This document shows positions 16,536 through 28,140 of a DNA stretch of 64,000 nt, one piece after another (position 1 is the first letter of the stretch; the number at the start of each line of letters is the position of its first letter). The stretch is from Streptomyces exfoliatus (GTDB taxonomy: Bacteria; Actinomycetota; Actinomycetes; Streptomycetales; Streptomycetaceae): the NCBI RefSeq assembly GCF_000725545.1, contig NZ_JNZP01000025.1, positions 1-64,000 on the forward strand, in the 5' to 3' direction. The position numbers were made by a program, and so were the translations under genes. The notes beneath the pieces were generated by a model that ran no database searches, was not told the DNA's origin, and was given only the letters and a program-made list of their open reading frames with translations.

Positions 16536-17939
16536 ATGGCTGCCCGTACGAAATCGACCAAGGACCGGCCGTCCTACCGCTGCACCGAGTGCGGCTGGCA
16601 GACGGCCAAGTGGCTCGGCCGCTGTCCCGAGTGCCAGGCGTGGGGGACGGTCGAGGAGTACGGCGCGCCCGCCGTCCGTACGACCGCGGCGGGCCGGGTC
16701 TCCACCGCCGCCGTGCCCATCGGGCAGGTCGACGGCCGGCAGGCGACCGCCCGCTCCACCGGCGTAGACGAGCTGGACCGGGTCCTCGGCGGGGGTCTGG
16801 TGCCCGGCGCCGTCGTGCTGCTCGCGGGAGAGCCGGGCGTCGGCAAGTCCACGCTGCTGCTCGACGTGGCGGCCAAGGCGGCGAGCGACGAGCACCGCAC
16901 GCTGTACGTGACGGGCGAGGAGTCCGCGAGCCAGGTCCGGCTGCGCGCCGACCGGATCAACGCGCTCAGCGACCATCTCTATCTGGCGGCCGAGACCGAT
17001 CTGTCGGCCGTGCTCGGGCATCTGGACGCCGTGAAGCCCTCCCTGCTGATCATGGACTCGGTGCAGACCGTCGCCTCCCCGGAGATCGACGGCGCGCCCG
17101 GCGGCATGGCGCAGGTCCGCGAGGTCGCCGGGGCGCTCATCCGGGCCTCCAAGGAGCGCGGCATGTCCACGCTCCTCGTCGGCCACGTCACCAAGGACGG
17201 GGCCATCGCCGGTCCCCGGCTCCTGGAGCACCTGGTCGACGTCGTCCTGAGCTTCGAGGGCGACCGGCACGCGCGCCTGCGCCTGGTCCGGGGCGTCAAG
17301 AACCGGTACGGGGCGACCGACGAGGTCGGCTGCTTCGAGCTGCACGACGAGGGCATCACCGGGCTCACCGACCCTTCCGGGCTCTTCCTGACCCGGCGTG
17401 ACGTGGCCGTGCCCGGCACCTGTCTCACGGTCACCCTGGAGGGGCGTCGGCCCCTCGTCGCGGAGGTCCAGTCGCTGACCGTGGACTCCCAGATCCCGTC
17501 CCCGCGCCGGACCGTCTCCGGTCTCGAGACCTCCCGGGTCTCGATGATGCTGGCGGTCCTCGAGCAGCGCGGCCGGATCAGCGCGCTGGGCAAGCGGGAC
17601 ATCTACAGCGCCACCGTGGGCGGTGTGAAGCTCACCGAGCCCGCCGCCGACCTGGCGATCGCGCTCGCCCTCGCCTCCGCGGCGAGCGACACCCCGCTGC
17701 CGAAGAACCTGGTGGCGATCGGCGAGGTCGGGCTCGCGGGCGAGGTCCGGCGGGTCACCGGCGTCCAGCGCCGGCTCGCCGAGGCGCACCGGCTGGGCTT
17801 CACGCACGCACTGGTCCCCACGGACCCGGGCAGGGTGCCGGCGGGCATGAAGGTGACCGAGGTCGCGGACATGGGCGACGCGCTGCGGGTGCTGCCGCGC
17901 GGGCGGCGCGCGAAGGCCCCGGAGGCGGCGGAGGGATAG
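16536..17939 (+). CDS. radA: DNA repair protein RadA
   Basis: 467 residues. N-terminal C4 zinc finger Cys16-x2-Cys19 and Cys30-x2-Cys33, RecA-like ATPase with Walker A GEPGVGKST (98-106), the RadA-specific KNRYG motif, and a C-terminal Lon-like domain. It acts in branch migration and repair of recombination intermediates. The frame opens earlier, but the zinc finger and TACGGT seven bases before the ATG at 16536 favour this start, again leaderless. disA follows on the same strand, as in many Gram-positive bacteria where the two are functionally linked. Confidence 0.96.
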   Translation: MAARTKSTKDRPSYRCTECGWQTAKWLGRCPECQAWGTVEEYGAPAVRTTAAGRVSTAAVPIGQVDGRQATARSTGVDELDRVLGGGLVPGAVVLLAGEPGVGKSTLLLDVAAKAASDEHRTLYVTGEESASQVRLRADRINALSDHLYLAAETDLSAVLGHLDAVKPSLLIMDSVQTVASPEIDGAPGGMAQVREVAGALIRASKERGMSTLLVGHVTKDGAIAGPRLLEHLVDVVLSFEGDRHARLRLVRGVKNRYGATDEVGCFELHDEGITGLTDPSGLFLTRRDVAVPGTCLTVTLEGRRPLVAEVQSLTVDSQIPSPRRTVSGLETSRVSMMLAVLEQRGRISALGKRDIYSATVGGVKLTEPAADLAIALALASAASDTPLPKNLVAIGEVGLAGEVRRVTGVQRRLAEAHRLGFTHALVPTDPGRVPAGMKVTEVADMGDALRVLPRGRRAKAPEAAEG

Positions 17940-17944
17940 CGGAG

Positions 17945-17961
17945 GGATCAGGGCCTGATCC
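17945..17961. other. Palindrome between radA and disA
   Basis: GGATCAGG-G-CCTGATCC, perfect 8-bp arms, lies 6 bp after the radA stop. It could be a weak terminator hairpin or an operator for disA; the sequence does not decide. The rest of the 250-bp gap shows nothing I recognise apart from the disA ribosome binding site. Confidence 0.45.
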
Positions 17962-18190
17962 GGAGGACAGGCCCCCGCCATGATTCGCCGCACGGGCCCC
18001 GGCGCGGGCACCCCGCGCGTGGGGTGACAGGTTCGCTCCGTACGCTTCGCAAAGGCGCGGAGGGTTAGGTCCGCGTCAGGGCGGGGACCCCTTTCGGACC
18101 ACCCGGGATCGGTCGGGGGCGGAGGGCGGCGGGGTGGTGTCGCTAGACTTTGCCCTGGTCTCGCCCATCCGTACGAGCCGGAGGAGTGCA

Positions 18191-19315
18191 GTGGCAGCCA
18201 AGGACGGGGCAACAGGTCCTGGAAAGTCCGGCGCGGGCTCCGGCAACGAAGCACTGATGCGTGCCGCGCTGAGCGCGGTCGCGCCCGGCACCGCGCTGCG
18301 CGACGGCCTGGAACGGATCCTGCGCGGCAACACCGGTGGGCTCATCGTGCTCGGCCTGGACAAGACGGTCGACTCGATGTGCACCGGCGGTTTCGTGCTG
18401 GACGTCGAGTTCGCCGCCACGCGCCTGCGTGAGCTGTGCAAGCTCGACGGCGCGCTCGTCCTGGACAAGGACATCACCAAGATCCACCGCGCGGGTGTGC
18501 AGCTGGTCCCGGACGCCTCCATCCCCACGGAGGAGACCGGCACCCGGCACCGTACGGCGGACCGGGTCTCCAAGCAGTGCAACTTCCCGGTCGTCTCCGT
18601 CTCCCAGTCCATGCGGCTGATCGCGCTGTACGTGGACGGTGAGCGGCGGGTCCTGGAGGAGTCGGCCGCGATCCTGTCCCGAGCCAACCAGGCGCTCGCG
18701 ACCCTGGAGCGGTACAAGCTCCGGCTCGACGAGGTGGCCGGCACGCTGTCCGCCCTGGAGATCGAGGACCTGGTCACGGTCCGGGACGTCACCGCCGTCG
18801 CCCAGCGTCTGGAGATGGTCCGCCGGATCGCCACCGAGATCGCGGAGTACGTGGTCGAGCTCGGTACCGACGGGCGGCTCCTCTCGCTGCAGCTCGACGA
18901 GCTGATCGCGGGAGTGGAGCCGGAGCGGGAGCTGGTGATCCGGGACTACGTGCCGGAGCCGACGGCCAAGCGGTCGCGGACGGTCCCCGAGGCGCTCACC
19001 GAGCTGGACGCCCTGACCCACACCGAGCTGCTCGAACTTCCGGTGGTGGCACGGGCACTGGGCTACAGCGGTTCGCCCGAGACCCTCGACTCGGCGGTCT
19101 CGCCGCGTGGCTACCGGCTGCTCGCCAAGGTGCCGAGGCTGCCGGGCGCGATCATCGAGCGGCTCGTGGAGCACTTCGGCGGGCTGCAGAAGCTGCTCGC
19201 GGCCAGTGTCGACGACCTGCAGACCGTCGACGGTGTCGGCGAGGCCCGTGCCCGCAGCGTGCGCGAGGGCCTGTCGCGGCTCGCGGAGTCCTCGATCCTG
19301 GAGCGGTACGTCTGA
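18191..19315 (+). CDS. disA: Diadenylate cyclase DisA
   Basis: Makes c-di-AMP from two ATP and scans DNA. 374 residues. The DAC domain has DGA (86-88) and RHRT (119-122) catalytic motifs; a helical linker and a C-terminal helix-hairpin-helix DNA-binding region ([36 protein letters not shown]) follow. A GGAGGAG ribosome binding site four bases before the GTG at 18191 fixes the start, although the frame is open further upstream. c-di-AMP governs osmotic balance and, through riboswitches, cell-wall hydrolases in Streptomyces. Confidence 0.96.
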   Translation: MAAKDGATGPGKSGAGSGNEALMRAALSAVAPGTALRDGLERILRGNTGGLIVLGLDKTVDSMCTGGFVLDVEFAATRLRELCKLDGALVLDKDITKIHRAGVQLVPDASIPTEETGTRHRTADRVSKQCNFPVVSVSQSMRLIALYVDGERRVLEESAAILSRANQALATLERYKLRLDEVAGTLSALEIEDLVTVRDVTAVAQRLEMVRRIATEIAEYVVELGTDGRLLSLQLDELIAGVEPERELVIRDYVPEPTAKRSRTVPEALTELDALTHTELLELPVVARALGYSGSPETLDSAVSPRGYRLLAKVPRLPGAIIERLVEHFGGLQKLLAASVDDLQTVDGVGEARARSVREGLSRLAESSILERYV

Positions 19316-19351
19316 TCCCCGGGCGCCGTGCGTCCGGGGCCGTACCGCCCG

Positions 19352-20203
19352 TCAGTCCTTGGCGAGGGTGAACGAGGCCGGGAGCACCTTCGCGCCCGGC
19401 ATCGTCGCCTCCACGAGGTAGGTGCCGGGGCCGGCCTGGCCCTTCGGGGCGGTGGCGCACCGCGGTGCGCTCTGTCCCCGGTCCCACTCCACGGTGTGGG
19501 TGACGGTGGCCTTCGCGGGGACGCGCAGCAGGATCGGGGTGCCGGGGCGCGGGCAGTCGGCGGAGGACCAGATCTGCTCGTCCCGGGCGTCACTGATCGT
19601 CAGAACCGCGCTGCGGGGCCCGAAGTCAGCCTTGCAGTCGGCGTTCGAGGTGCTCTTCGCGACGAGGTGGAACCGGGGCTTCTCCCCCGCCTCGTAGCTC
19701 ACCTTGGCGGTGCGGAGCGTCAACTGCAGCGATCCGGCGGGGCAGTTCGGGAGCGGCGAGTCGGCCGGTACCTGCCGGGCCGCGCCGGTGCCCGCTCCCC
19801 CGTCGCCGCCCGCGCCGTCGGTGTCGCCGTTCTTGCCGCCGTCACCGGCGCCCGCCGCGGTACCGGCGGCCGTACCGGAGTCGGTGCCCGAGCCCGTGTC
19901 CGTGCCGGAGTCACCCGGGTCGCCGTCACCGCCGGCGGAGTCGCCGGACTCGTCCGACTCGTCGCGTCCGCCGGGCTGTTGGCTGATCGCGGGCCCGCTG
20001 CCGGAGGGGCCGGGGGTGATCGAGGGAGGGGTGGGGGACGAGCCGTTGGCCGCGTCGTTCGTCTTCTTCCCGCCCCCGTCACCGGAGGTGACGGCCCATA
20101 CGGCGAGGAGCGCGAGAAGCGCCACCAGGCACGCCGCCACCGCCCTCCGTCGCCAGTAGATGGTGGAGGGAAGCGGCCCGACCGGATTGCGCAAAGATCC
20201 CAC
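19352..20203 (-). CDS. Membrane-anchored protein with Gly/Asp-rich linker
   Basis: 283 residues. One N-terminal membrane anchor (about residues 20-40, AVAACLVALLALLAVWAV), then a long Gly/Ser/Asp/Thr-rich disordered linker, then a C-terminal folded domain with four spaced cysteines (LPNCPAG, NADCKAD, SADCPRPG, APRCATA) likely exposed outside. GTG start at 20203 is chosen because a good -10 box TAAGGT (20216-20211) ends seven bases upstream. It converges on disA. I do not recognise the family. Confidence 0.8.
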   Translation of the reverse strand: MGSLRNPVGPLPSTIYWRRRAVAACLVALLALLAVWAVTSGDGGGKKTNDAANGSSPTPPSITPGPSGSGPAISQQPGGRDESDESGDSAGGDGDPGDSGTDTGSGTDSGTAAGTAAGAGDGGKNGDTDGAGGDGGAGTGAARQVPADSPLPNCPAGSLQLTLRTAKVSYEAGEKPRFHLVAKSTSNADCKADFGPRSAVLTISDARDEQIWSSADCPRPGTPILLRVPAKATVTHTVEWDRGQSAPRCATAPKGQAGPGTYLVEATMPGAKVLPASFTLAKD

Positions 20204-20460
20204 GACCCGAACCTTACGAGAGATCCGGGCCAACTCCCGCCCCACCCGCCGCCCGAGATCTCAAGTTTTGCCGATGATCACATCCGTCGGTTCCGGGAAC
20301 TTTTCCGGTGAGGAGGCCCCGATCGCCTCGCGAACTCACCAGAAAACAGCGGGAACCGGACGGAAGGACGGGACCGGTGACGACCCCCACTTTCGTAGGG
20401 GGTCGTTCTGGCCGTTGGCCCGGGGCGGTGCACTCCGGATTCCGGTTAGCGTCGTCCACC

Positions 20461-21132
20461 ATGAACACGCTCCTCGACCTGTCCGACCGGCTGTACCTCG
20501 ACGTCGCCGACTTCGCCCACTCCACCCCCCACTGGTTCCAGTGGCTCGCCGAGGTCTGGACCGAGGCAGGACTTCTGCTGTTCGGCGCACTGTTCCTGGC
20601 CGGCTGGTGGCGCTCCCGCGACGGTTCGAGCCGTGCGATGTCGCTCGCGCTGCTCGCGCCGCTCGCCACCGCCTTCGGATACGTGGTGAGCGAGGGGCTG
20701 AAGTCGCTGATCGACGAGGAACGTCCGTGCCGCGCGGTCGTCGGGGCGCCGGCATCGCTGGTCACCTGTCCCCCCTACGGCGACTGGTCCTTCCCCAGCA
20801 ACCACTCCGCCATCGCGGGCGCCGCGGCCGTCGCGCTCGCGCTGTCCTGGCGCGGGATCGTCTGGCTGACCGTGCCGATGGCCGTCCTCATGGCCTTCTC
20901 GCGCGTCTTCGTCGGCGTGCACTACCCGCACGACGTCACCGCCGGTCTGCTCCTCGGCGGCCTGGTGGCCTTCCTCGTCATGAGGGCGGCGGTCCGCCCG
21001 GTGGGCGCCCTGGTGGAGACGGCCCGGTCGAGCCGCAGCTCGGCCGTGGTGTGGTGCGCGGGGCGCGGACCCCGGGCGCACGCCTCCTCGCGCGCTGAGG
21101 AACCCCGGCGCGCGCGCCACGGCGCGTACTGA
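20461..21132 (+). CDS. PAP2-family membrane phosphatase
   Basis: 223 residues with several TM segments. All three phosphatase motifs are present: KSLIDEERP (motif 1), PSNHS (motif 2) and SRVFVGVHYPHD (motif 3). Likely substrates are undecaprenyl diphosphate or phosphatidic acid, so the role is in lipid-carrier recycling. The ATG at 20461 has TAGCGT eight bases upstream and no ribosome binding site. The C-terminal 40 residues are basic and variable. Confidence 0.9.
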   Translation: MNTLLDLSDRLYLDVADFAHSTPHWFQWLAEVWTEAGLLLFGALFLAGWWRSRDGSSRAMSLALLAPLATAFGYVVSEGLKSLIDEERPCRAVVGAPASLVTCPPYGDWSFPSNHSAIAGAAAVALALSWRGIVWLTVPMAVLMAFSRVFVGVHYPHDVTAGLLLGGLVAFLVMRAAVRPVGALVETARSSRSSAVVWCAGRGPRAHASSRAEEPRRARHGAY

Positions 21133-21201
21133 GCCGCTCGCCCGGAGCCCGAGCCACGGCACGTACGGTTCGCGTCGTGGACGTGTCAGGATCGGGGTGC
21201 C

Positions 21202-22194
21202 ATGACTTCCATCGACGCTCCCCTCACCCCTGACGCCCCCGCCGCCGCCTCCCCTGCCTCCGCCGCCTTGGAGGCTCGGGAAGCTCTTGAGGCCGACGCC
21301 GCCTCCGCCCTGCCCACGCCCCCGGCCGAGCTGCACGGGCCGGTCCTCGCGTGGTTCGACCGGCACGCCCGTGACCTGCCCTGGCGCCGCCCCGAGGCCG
21401 GGGCCTGGGGCGTCATGGTCAGCGAGTTCATGCTCCAGCAGACCCCGGTCGTCCGGGTGCTGCCCGTGTACGAGCAGTGGCTCGCGCGCTGGCCGCGCCC
21501 GGCCGACCTGGCCGCCGACGCCCCCGGCGAGGCGGTCCGCGCCTGGGGACGGCTCGGCTATCCGCGGCGGGCCCTGCGGCTGCACGCCGCCGCCGTGGCC
21601 ATAACGGAACGGCACAGGGGCGACGTGCCGAGCGATCACGCCCAGCTGCTCGCGCTCCCCGGCATCGGCGAGTACACGGCGGCCGCGGTGGCCTCCTTCG
21701 CGTACGGGCAGCGGCACGCGGTCCTCGACACCAACGTGCGCCGGGTCTTCGCGCGGGCCGCGACCGGCGTCCAGTACCCGCCGAACGCGACCACCGCCGC
21801 CGAGCGGCGGCTCGCCCGCGCCCTGCTGCCCCAGGACGAGGCGACGGCCTCCCGCTGGGCCGCCGCCTCCATGGAGCTGGGCGCGCTGGTCTGCACGGCG
21901 AAGAACGAGGACTGCGGGCGCTGCCCGATCTCCGGGCAGTGCGCCTGGCTGCTCTCCGGGAAGCCGGCCCACGACGGCCCGCCGCGGCGCGGCCAGACGT
22001 ACGCCGGGACCGACCGTCAGGTCCGCGGCCGGCTCCTCGCGGTGCTGCGGGACACGAGCGAACCGGTGGCGCAGGCGGCCCTGGACGCGGTCTGGGACGA
22101 GCCGGTGCAGCGGGCCAGGGCCCTGGACGGGCTGGTCGCGGACGGGCTCGTGGAACCGCTGGAGGGCGGGTACTACCGGCTTCCGGTGTCCTGA
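21202..22194 (+). CDS. mutY: A/G-specific adenine DNA glycosylase
   Basis: Removes adenine opposite 8-oxoguanine. 330 residues. Has EFMLQQTPV, the helix-hairpin-helix LPGIGEYTAAAVASFAYG followed by the catalytic Asp in VLDTNVRR, and a 4Fe-4S loop Cys231-x6-Cys238-x2-Cys241-x5-Cys247. The C-terminal part is short and does not show a clear NUDIX-like 8-oxoG recognition domain; this shorter form is common in actinobacteria. It is on the same strand as, and upstream of, sigE. Confidence 0.94.
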   Translation: MTSIDAPLTPDAPAAASPASAALEAREALEADAASALPTPPAELHGPVLAWFDRHARDLPWRRPEAGAWGVMVSEFMLQQTPVVRVLPVYEQWLARWPRPADLAADAPGEAVRAWGRLGYPRRALRLHAAAVAITERHRGDVPSDHAQLLALPGIGEYTAAAVASFAYGQRHAVLDTNVRRVFARAATGVQYPPNATTAAERRLARALLPQDEATASRWAAASMELGALVCTAKNEDCGRCPISGQCAWLLSGKPAHDGPPRRGQTYAGTDRQVRGRLLAVLRDTSEPVAQAALDAVWDEPVQRARALDGLVADGLVEPLEGGYYRLPVS

Positions 22195-22368
22195 GGACCG
22201 GCGGAGGCGACCGCGGCCGCGAAACCTCCGCCGCCCCCTCTGTTACACAACCGATGGACAGCCGTGCGTCCACCGACGGCTGCCCCGCACAGCCCCGTGA
22301 CAACAGCTCCGTAGCGTCGGCCACGACACGAGGAAAAGCTGGTCACGGGGTATGCGGAGGCGGTTCGG

Positions 22369-22941
22369 ATGAGGCATGGCGAGGTACTCGACTTCGAGGA
22401 GTACGTACGCACGCGGCAGGAGGCGCTGCTGCGCAGTGCCCGCCGTCTCGTCGCCGACCCCGTCGACGCCCAGGACCTTCTGCAGACGGCCCTCGCCCGC
22501 ACGTTCGGACGCTGGGACGGCATCGCCGACAAGTCCCTCGCCGACGCCTACCTGCGCCGGGTCATGATCAACACCCGGACCGAGTGGTGGCGCTCCCGCA
22601 AGCTCGAAGAAGTGCCCACCGAGCAGCTGCCCGACGCCTGCGGCGACGACCCCACCGAGCAGCACGCCGACCGGGCCCTCCTCATGGACGTCCTGAAGGT
22701 GCTCGCGCCGAAGCAGCGCAGCGTCGTCGTCCTGCGCCACTGGGAACAGATGAGCACCGAGGAGACGGCGGCGGCGCTCGGCATGTCGACGGGTACGGTG
22801 AAGTCGACGCTCCACCGCGCGCTCGCACGGCTCCGCCAGGAGCTGGAGAGCCGTGAGCTCGACGCCCGGGCCCTGGGGCGGTCCGGGGAGCGGACGACCG
22901 TACGAGGCGACGAACGGGAGCGGGAGCGGTGCGCGGCCTAG
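22369..22941 (+). CDS. sigE: ECF RNA polymerase sigma factor SigE
   Basis: 190 residues with region 2 (DFEEYVRTRQEALLRSARRLVADPVDAQDLLQ) and region 4 (QRSVVVLRHWEQMSTEETAAALGMSTGTVKSTLHRALARL). GGAGG precedes the ATG at 22369. The order sigE-lipoprotein-response regulator-sensor kinase matches the S. coelicolor sigE-cseA-cseB-cseC operon, which responds to cell-envelope damage; transcription there is driven by CseB. The following gene overlaps by 13 bp. Confidence 0.95.
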   Translation: MRHGEVLDFEEYVRTRQEALLRSARRLVADPVDAQDLLQTALARTFGRWDGIADKSLADAYLRRVMINTRTEWWRSRKLEEVPTEQLPDACGDDPTEQHADRALLMDVLKVLAPKQRSVVVLRHWEQMSTEETAAALGMSTGTVKSTLHRALARLRQELESRELDARALGRSGERTTVRGDERERERCAA

Positions 22942-23720
22942 ACGGCGAAGCCGACGGCAGCAGACACGACGACGGTCGACACGACGGCGACAGACGCGAC
23001 CTCGGCAGCGGAGGGGGCAGCGGCAACGGCGGGGACACCGGTTCCGGTCGGGACGGGGCAGGGGACCGCCGTCGGCGCCGTACCGTCAAGGCGGCGAGCA
23101 TCACGGCGGCGACCGGGCTCGTCGCCCTCGGGCTGTCCATGGCCGCCTGCTCCACCGGCGGCACCGGATCCCGCGACGAGGGCGCGGCCGGCACCCACGA
23201 CGTGGCATCGGCCCCCACCCCCTCCGGGTCCGCCGACGGTGAGCCACGGGCCGCCGAGCGGGTCGACCCGATCGCGCTGCTCAAGGCCGACCCGAAGATC
23301 GGCTCGCGCCTCAAGGCCGATCTGAAGCCGTGCGTCGCGGACGCCTACCCGGTGGACGCCTCCTACGGCAATCTCACGGACGGACCCGCCCCCGATGTCG
23401 TCGTCAACGTGATGACCTGCGGCGATGCCGTCGGCATCGGTACGTACGTCTACCGGAAGCAGAGCGACCGGTACGAGAACGTCTTCATGGCGGAGGACGC
23501 GGCGGTCTACGCCACGATCGACCGGGGCGAGCTCATCGTCACCAAGCAGGTGTACGCGAAGGGCGACCCGGTCGCGTATCCCTCCGGCGAGGACGTGATC
23601 ACGTACCGCTGGTCGGGGAACAGGTTCACCCAGCACGACTGGGTGCACAACGACTACAGCCGGGCCGTCGGCGACGGCGGCATCGAGGAGCCCGCGCCGA
23701 GCGAGCCCACCGCCAACTGA
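22929..23720 (+). CDS. cseA: CseA lipoprotein, negative modulator of the SigE system
   Basis: 263 residues. A long charged N-terminus (about 50 residues, Asp/Arg/Gly-rich) precedes a hydrophobic stretch ending at a lipobox-like LSMAAC, so the mature protein starts at that Cys and is anchored outside. The start GTG at 22929 overlaps sigE by 13 bp; the unusually long n-region raises the possibility of an internal start. In S. coelicolor CseA lowers sigE promoter activity and acts with CseC. The identity rests on operon position plus lipoprotein character. Confidence 0.88.
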   Translation: MRGLDGEADGSRHDDGRHDGDRRDLGSGGGSGNGGDTGSGRDGAGDRRRRRTVKAASITAATGLVALGLSMAACSTGGTGSRDEGAAGTHDVASAPTPSGSADGEPRAAERVDPIALLKADPKIGSRLKADLKPCVADAYPVDASYGNLTDGPAPDVVVNVMTCGDAVGIGTYVYRKQSDRYENVFMAEDAAVYATIDRGELIVTKQVYAKGDPVAYPSGEDVITYRWSGNRFTQHDWVHNDYSRAVGDGGIEEPAPSEPTAN

Positions 23721-23774
23721 TCCCCCCTCCCCCACCACCACCGCAGCAGCACACGCACCCGAAGGGCACGCACG

Positions 23775-24476
<702 letters not shown>

Positions 24477-24485
24477 GGCCGGGGT

Positions 24486-25802
24486 GTGAGACCGTTCCCG
24501 CTCCGCACCGGGGTCCGCTGGAAGATCGCCGTCGCCATCGCGGCGGTCGGCGCGCTGATCGCGGTCACCCTGAGCGTCGTCGTGCACAACGCCGCCCGGA
24601 TCTCGATGCTCGACAACGCGCGCGAGGTGCAGATGGAGCGGCTGCTCTTCGCCCAGCGGATGTACGAGACGTCCAAGCCCAAGGAACCGCGCTTCGGCAC
24701 GAAGATCAACGACCCCTCGCTGCCCGCCCAGCTCGACCAGCTGATGCGGGACAAGCGGCGCGGGACCTACGTGCAGGAGCACCGGGACGGCGGGCCGCCC
24801 GACGTGTGGGCGGCCGTACCGCTCGCCAACGGCGACGTGCTCTCGCTGCACATCCCCTTCGCCGACCGCAGCGCGACGATCATGAACGATCTGGACCGGG
24901 CCCTCGTCATCGGCTCCGTCTCGGTGGTCTTCGGCGGCTGCGCGCTCGGCGTCCTCATCGGCGGCCAGCTCTCCCGGCGGCTGCGGAAGGCCGCCGTCGC
25001 GGCCGGGCGGGTCGCCCAGGGCAACACGGACGTCCGGGTACGGGAGGCCGTCGGCGGGGTCGTACGGGACGAGACCGACGACCTGGCGTGGGCGGTCGAC
25101 GCCCTCACCGACGCCCTCAACGAACGGATCGAGGCCGAGCGGCGGGTCACCGCGGACATCGCGCACGAGCTGCGCACCCCGGTGACCGGGCTGCTCACCG
25201 CGGCCGAGCTGCTGCCGCCCGGGCGCCCCACCGAGCTGGTACGGGACCGGGCGCAGGCCATGCGGACGCTCGTCGAGGACGTCCTGGAGGTGGCCCGGCT
25301 CGACAGCGCGTCGGAACGGGCCGAGCTCCAGGAGATCGCGCTCGGCGAGTTCGTGGAGCGGCGGGTGCGGGCGCTCGACCCGGAGGTGGTCGTCCGGGTC
25401 GTCCACGAGTCCTGGGTCAACACCGACCCGCGGCGCCTGGAACGCGTCCTGGGGAACCTCCTCGCGAACGCGGCCAAGCACGGCAGGCCGACGGTGGAGG
25501 TCACCGTCGAGGGCCGGGTGGTGCGCGTCCGCGACCACGGGCCGGGGTTCCCCGAGGCGCTCCTCAAGGAGGGCCCGAGCCGGTTCCGTACGGGATCGAG
25601 CGACCGGGCGGGCCAGGGCCACGGCCTGGGCCTCACGATCGCGGCGGGCCAGGCCCGGGTCCTCGGCGCCCGGCTGACCTTCCGGAACGTGGCCTCCGAG
25701 AGCGCGCCGAACGGGGTGGGCGGGGCCATCGCGGTGCTGTGGCTGCCGGACCACGCGCCGACGAACACGGGCAGCTTCCCGGTGCTGCGGCCGCCGGACT
25801 GA
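24486..25802 (+). CDS. cseC: Sensor histidine kinase CseC
   Basis: 438 residues. TM1 at about 12-34, an extracytoplasmic loop to about 140, TM2 at about 142-165, HAMP, then the phospho-acceptor motif ITADIAHELRTPVTGL-like (TADIAHELRTPVTG) and the ATP domain with N, G1 and G2 boxes (NLLANAAKHG, VRDHGPGFP, GHGLGLTIA). Senses envelope damage (lysozyme, cell-wall antibiotics in S. coelicolor) and phosphorylates CseB. A strong terminator follows. Confidence 0.93.
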   Translation: MRPFPLRTGVRWKIAVAIAAVGALIAVTLSVVVHNAARISMLDNAREVQMERLLFAQRMYETSKPKEPRFGTKINDPSLPAQLDQLMRDKRRGTYVQEHRDGGPPDVWAAVPLANGDVLSLHIPFADRSATIMNDLDRALVIGSVSVVFGGCALGVLIGGQLSRRLRKAAVAAGRVAQGNTDVRVREAVGGVVRDETDDLAWAVDALTDALNERIEAERRVTADIAHELRTPVTGLLTAAELLPPGRPTELVRDRAQAMRTLVEDVLEVARLDSASERAELQEIALGEFVERRVRALDPEVVVRVVHESWVNTDPRRLERVLGNLLANAAKHGRPTVEVTVEGRVVRVRDHGPGFPEALLKEGPSRFRTGSSDRAGQGHGLGLTIAAGQARVLGARLTFRNVASESAPNGVGGAIAVLWLPDHAPTNTGSFPVLRPPD

Positions 25803-25822
25803 GCCTCCGGCCGCCTACGCGA

Positions 25823-25857
25823 GGGGGCCGGTCCCCTCCGGGACCGGCCCCCCTTTT
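25823..25857 (+). terminator. Rho-independent terminator of sigE-cseABC
   Basis: GGGGGCCGGTCCC pairs with GGGACCGGCCCCC around CTCC, then C and TTTTT follow. It is a textbook intrinsic terminator and lies just after the cseC stop. A T-run on one side only suggests it serves mainly the plus strand. Confidence 0.9.
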
Positions 25858-25887
25858 TCGTACCGTTTTTTCGTACCCCTGCCGCGA

Positions 25888-27545
<1,658 letters not shown>

Positions 27546-27570
27546 GTTTTCTGGAAAGTGGAGAGCAGCC

Positions 27571-28140
27571 ATGGCCCGAGGCAACACCCGCCAGCGGATC
27601 CAGGACGTGGCCCTGGGACTCTTCGCCGAGCAGGGGTACGAGAAGACATCGCTGCGCGAGATCGCCGAGCACCTCGACGTCACCAAGGCCGCGCTGTACT
27701 ACCACTTCAAGACCAAGGAAGACATCATCATCGGCATCTTCCAGGACCTCACCAGGCCCGTGGACGAGCTGATCGACTGGGCGCGCGAGCAGCCGCGGAC
27801 GCTGGAGGTCAGGGAGGAGATCCTGCGCCGCTACCAGGAGTCCCTGATCGGCGCGTACCCGCTGTTCCGCTTCATGCAGGAGAACCAGGCGGCCGTCCGC
27901 GAGCTGAGCATCGGCCTGACCTTCAAGGAGCGGATGCTCGAACTGAGCGGCCTGATCCAGGAGCCGGACTTCACCGTGCGCGACCGGGTGCGCTGCGTCA
28001 GCGCGATCTTCACGCTGCACGCGGGGATGTTCTTCATGGACAACGTCGAGGGCGACCCCGAGGAGAAGCGCGAAGCCGTCCTCGAGGTCGCCCTCGATCT
28101 GCTGAGCCAGGCCCACGGGGGGCCGGTGGCGGGAGCTTAG
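27571..28140 (+). CDS. TetR-family repressor of the MFS pump
   Basis: 189 residues. HTH at about 8-52 (RIQDVALGLFAEQGYEKTSLREIAEHLDVTKAALYYHFKTKE). The ligand-binding domain is not recognisable. GGAGAG precedes the ATG at 27571. It most likely binds the two sites in the shared intergenic region. Its stop codon overlaps the stop of the convergent peptidase gene (TAG and TAA share bases 28138-28139). Confidence 0.9.
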   Translation: MARGNTRQRIQDVALGLFAEQGYEKTSLREIAEHLDVTKAALYYHFKTKEDIIIGIFQDLTRPVDELIDWAREQPRTLEVREEILRRYQESLIGAYPLFRFMQENQAAVRELSIGLTFKERMLELSGLIQEPDFTVRDRVRCVSAIFTLHAGMFFMDNVEGDPEEKREAVLEVALDLLSQAHGGPVAGA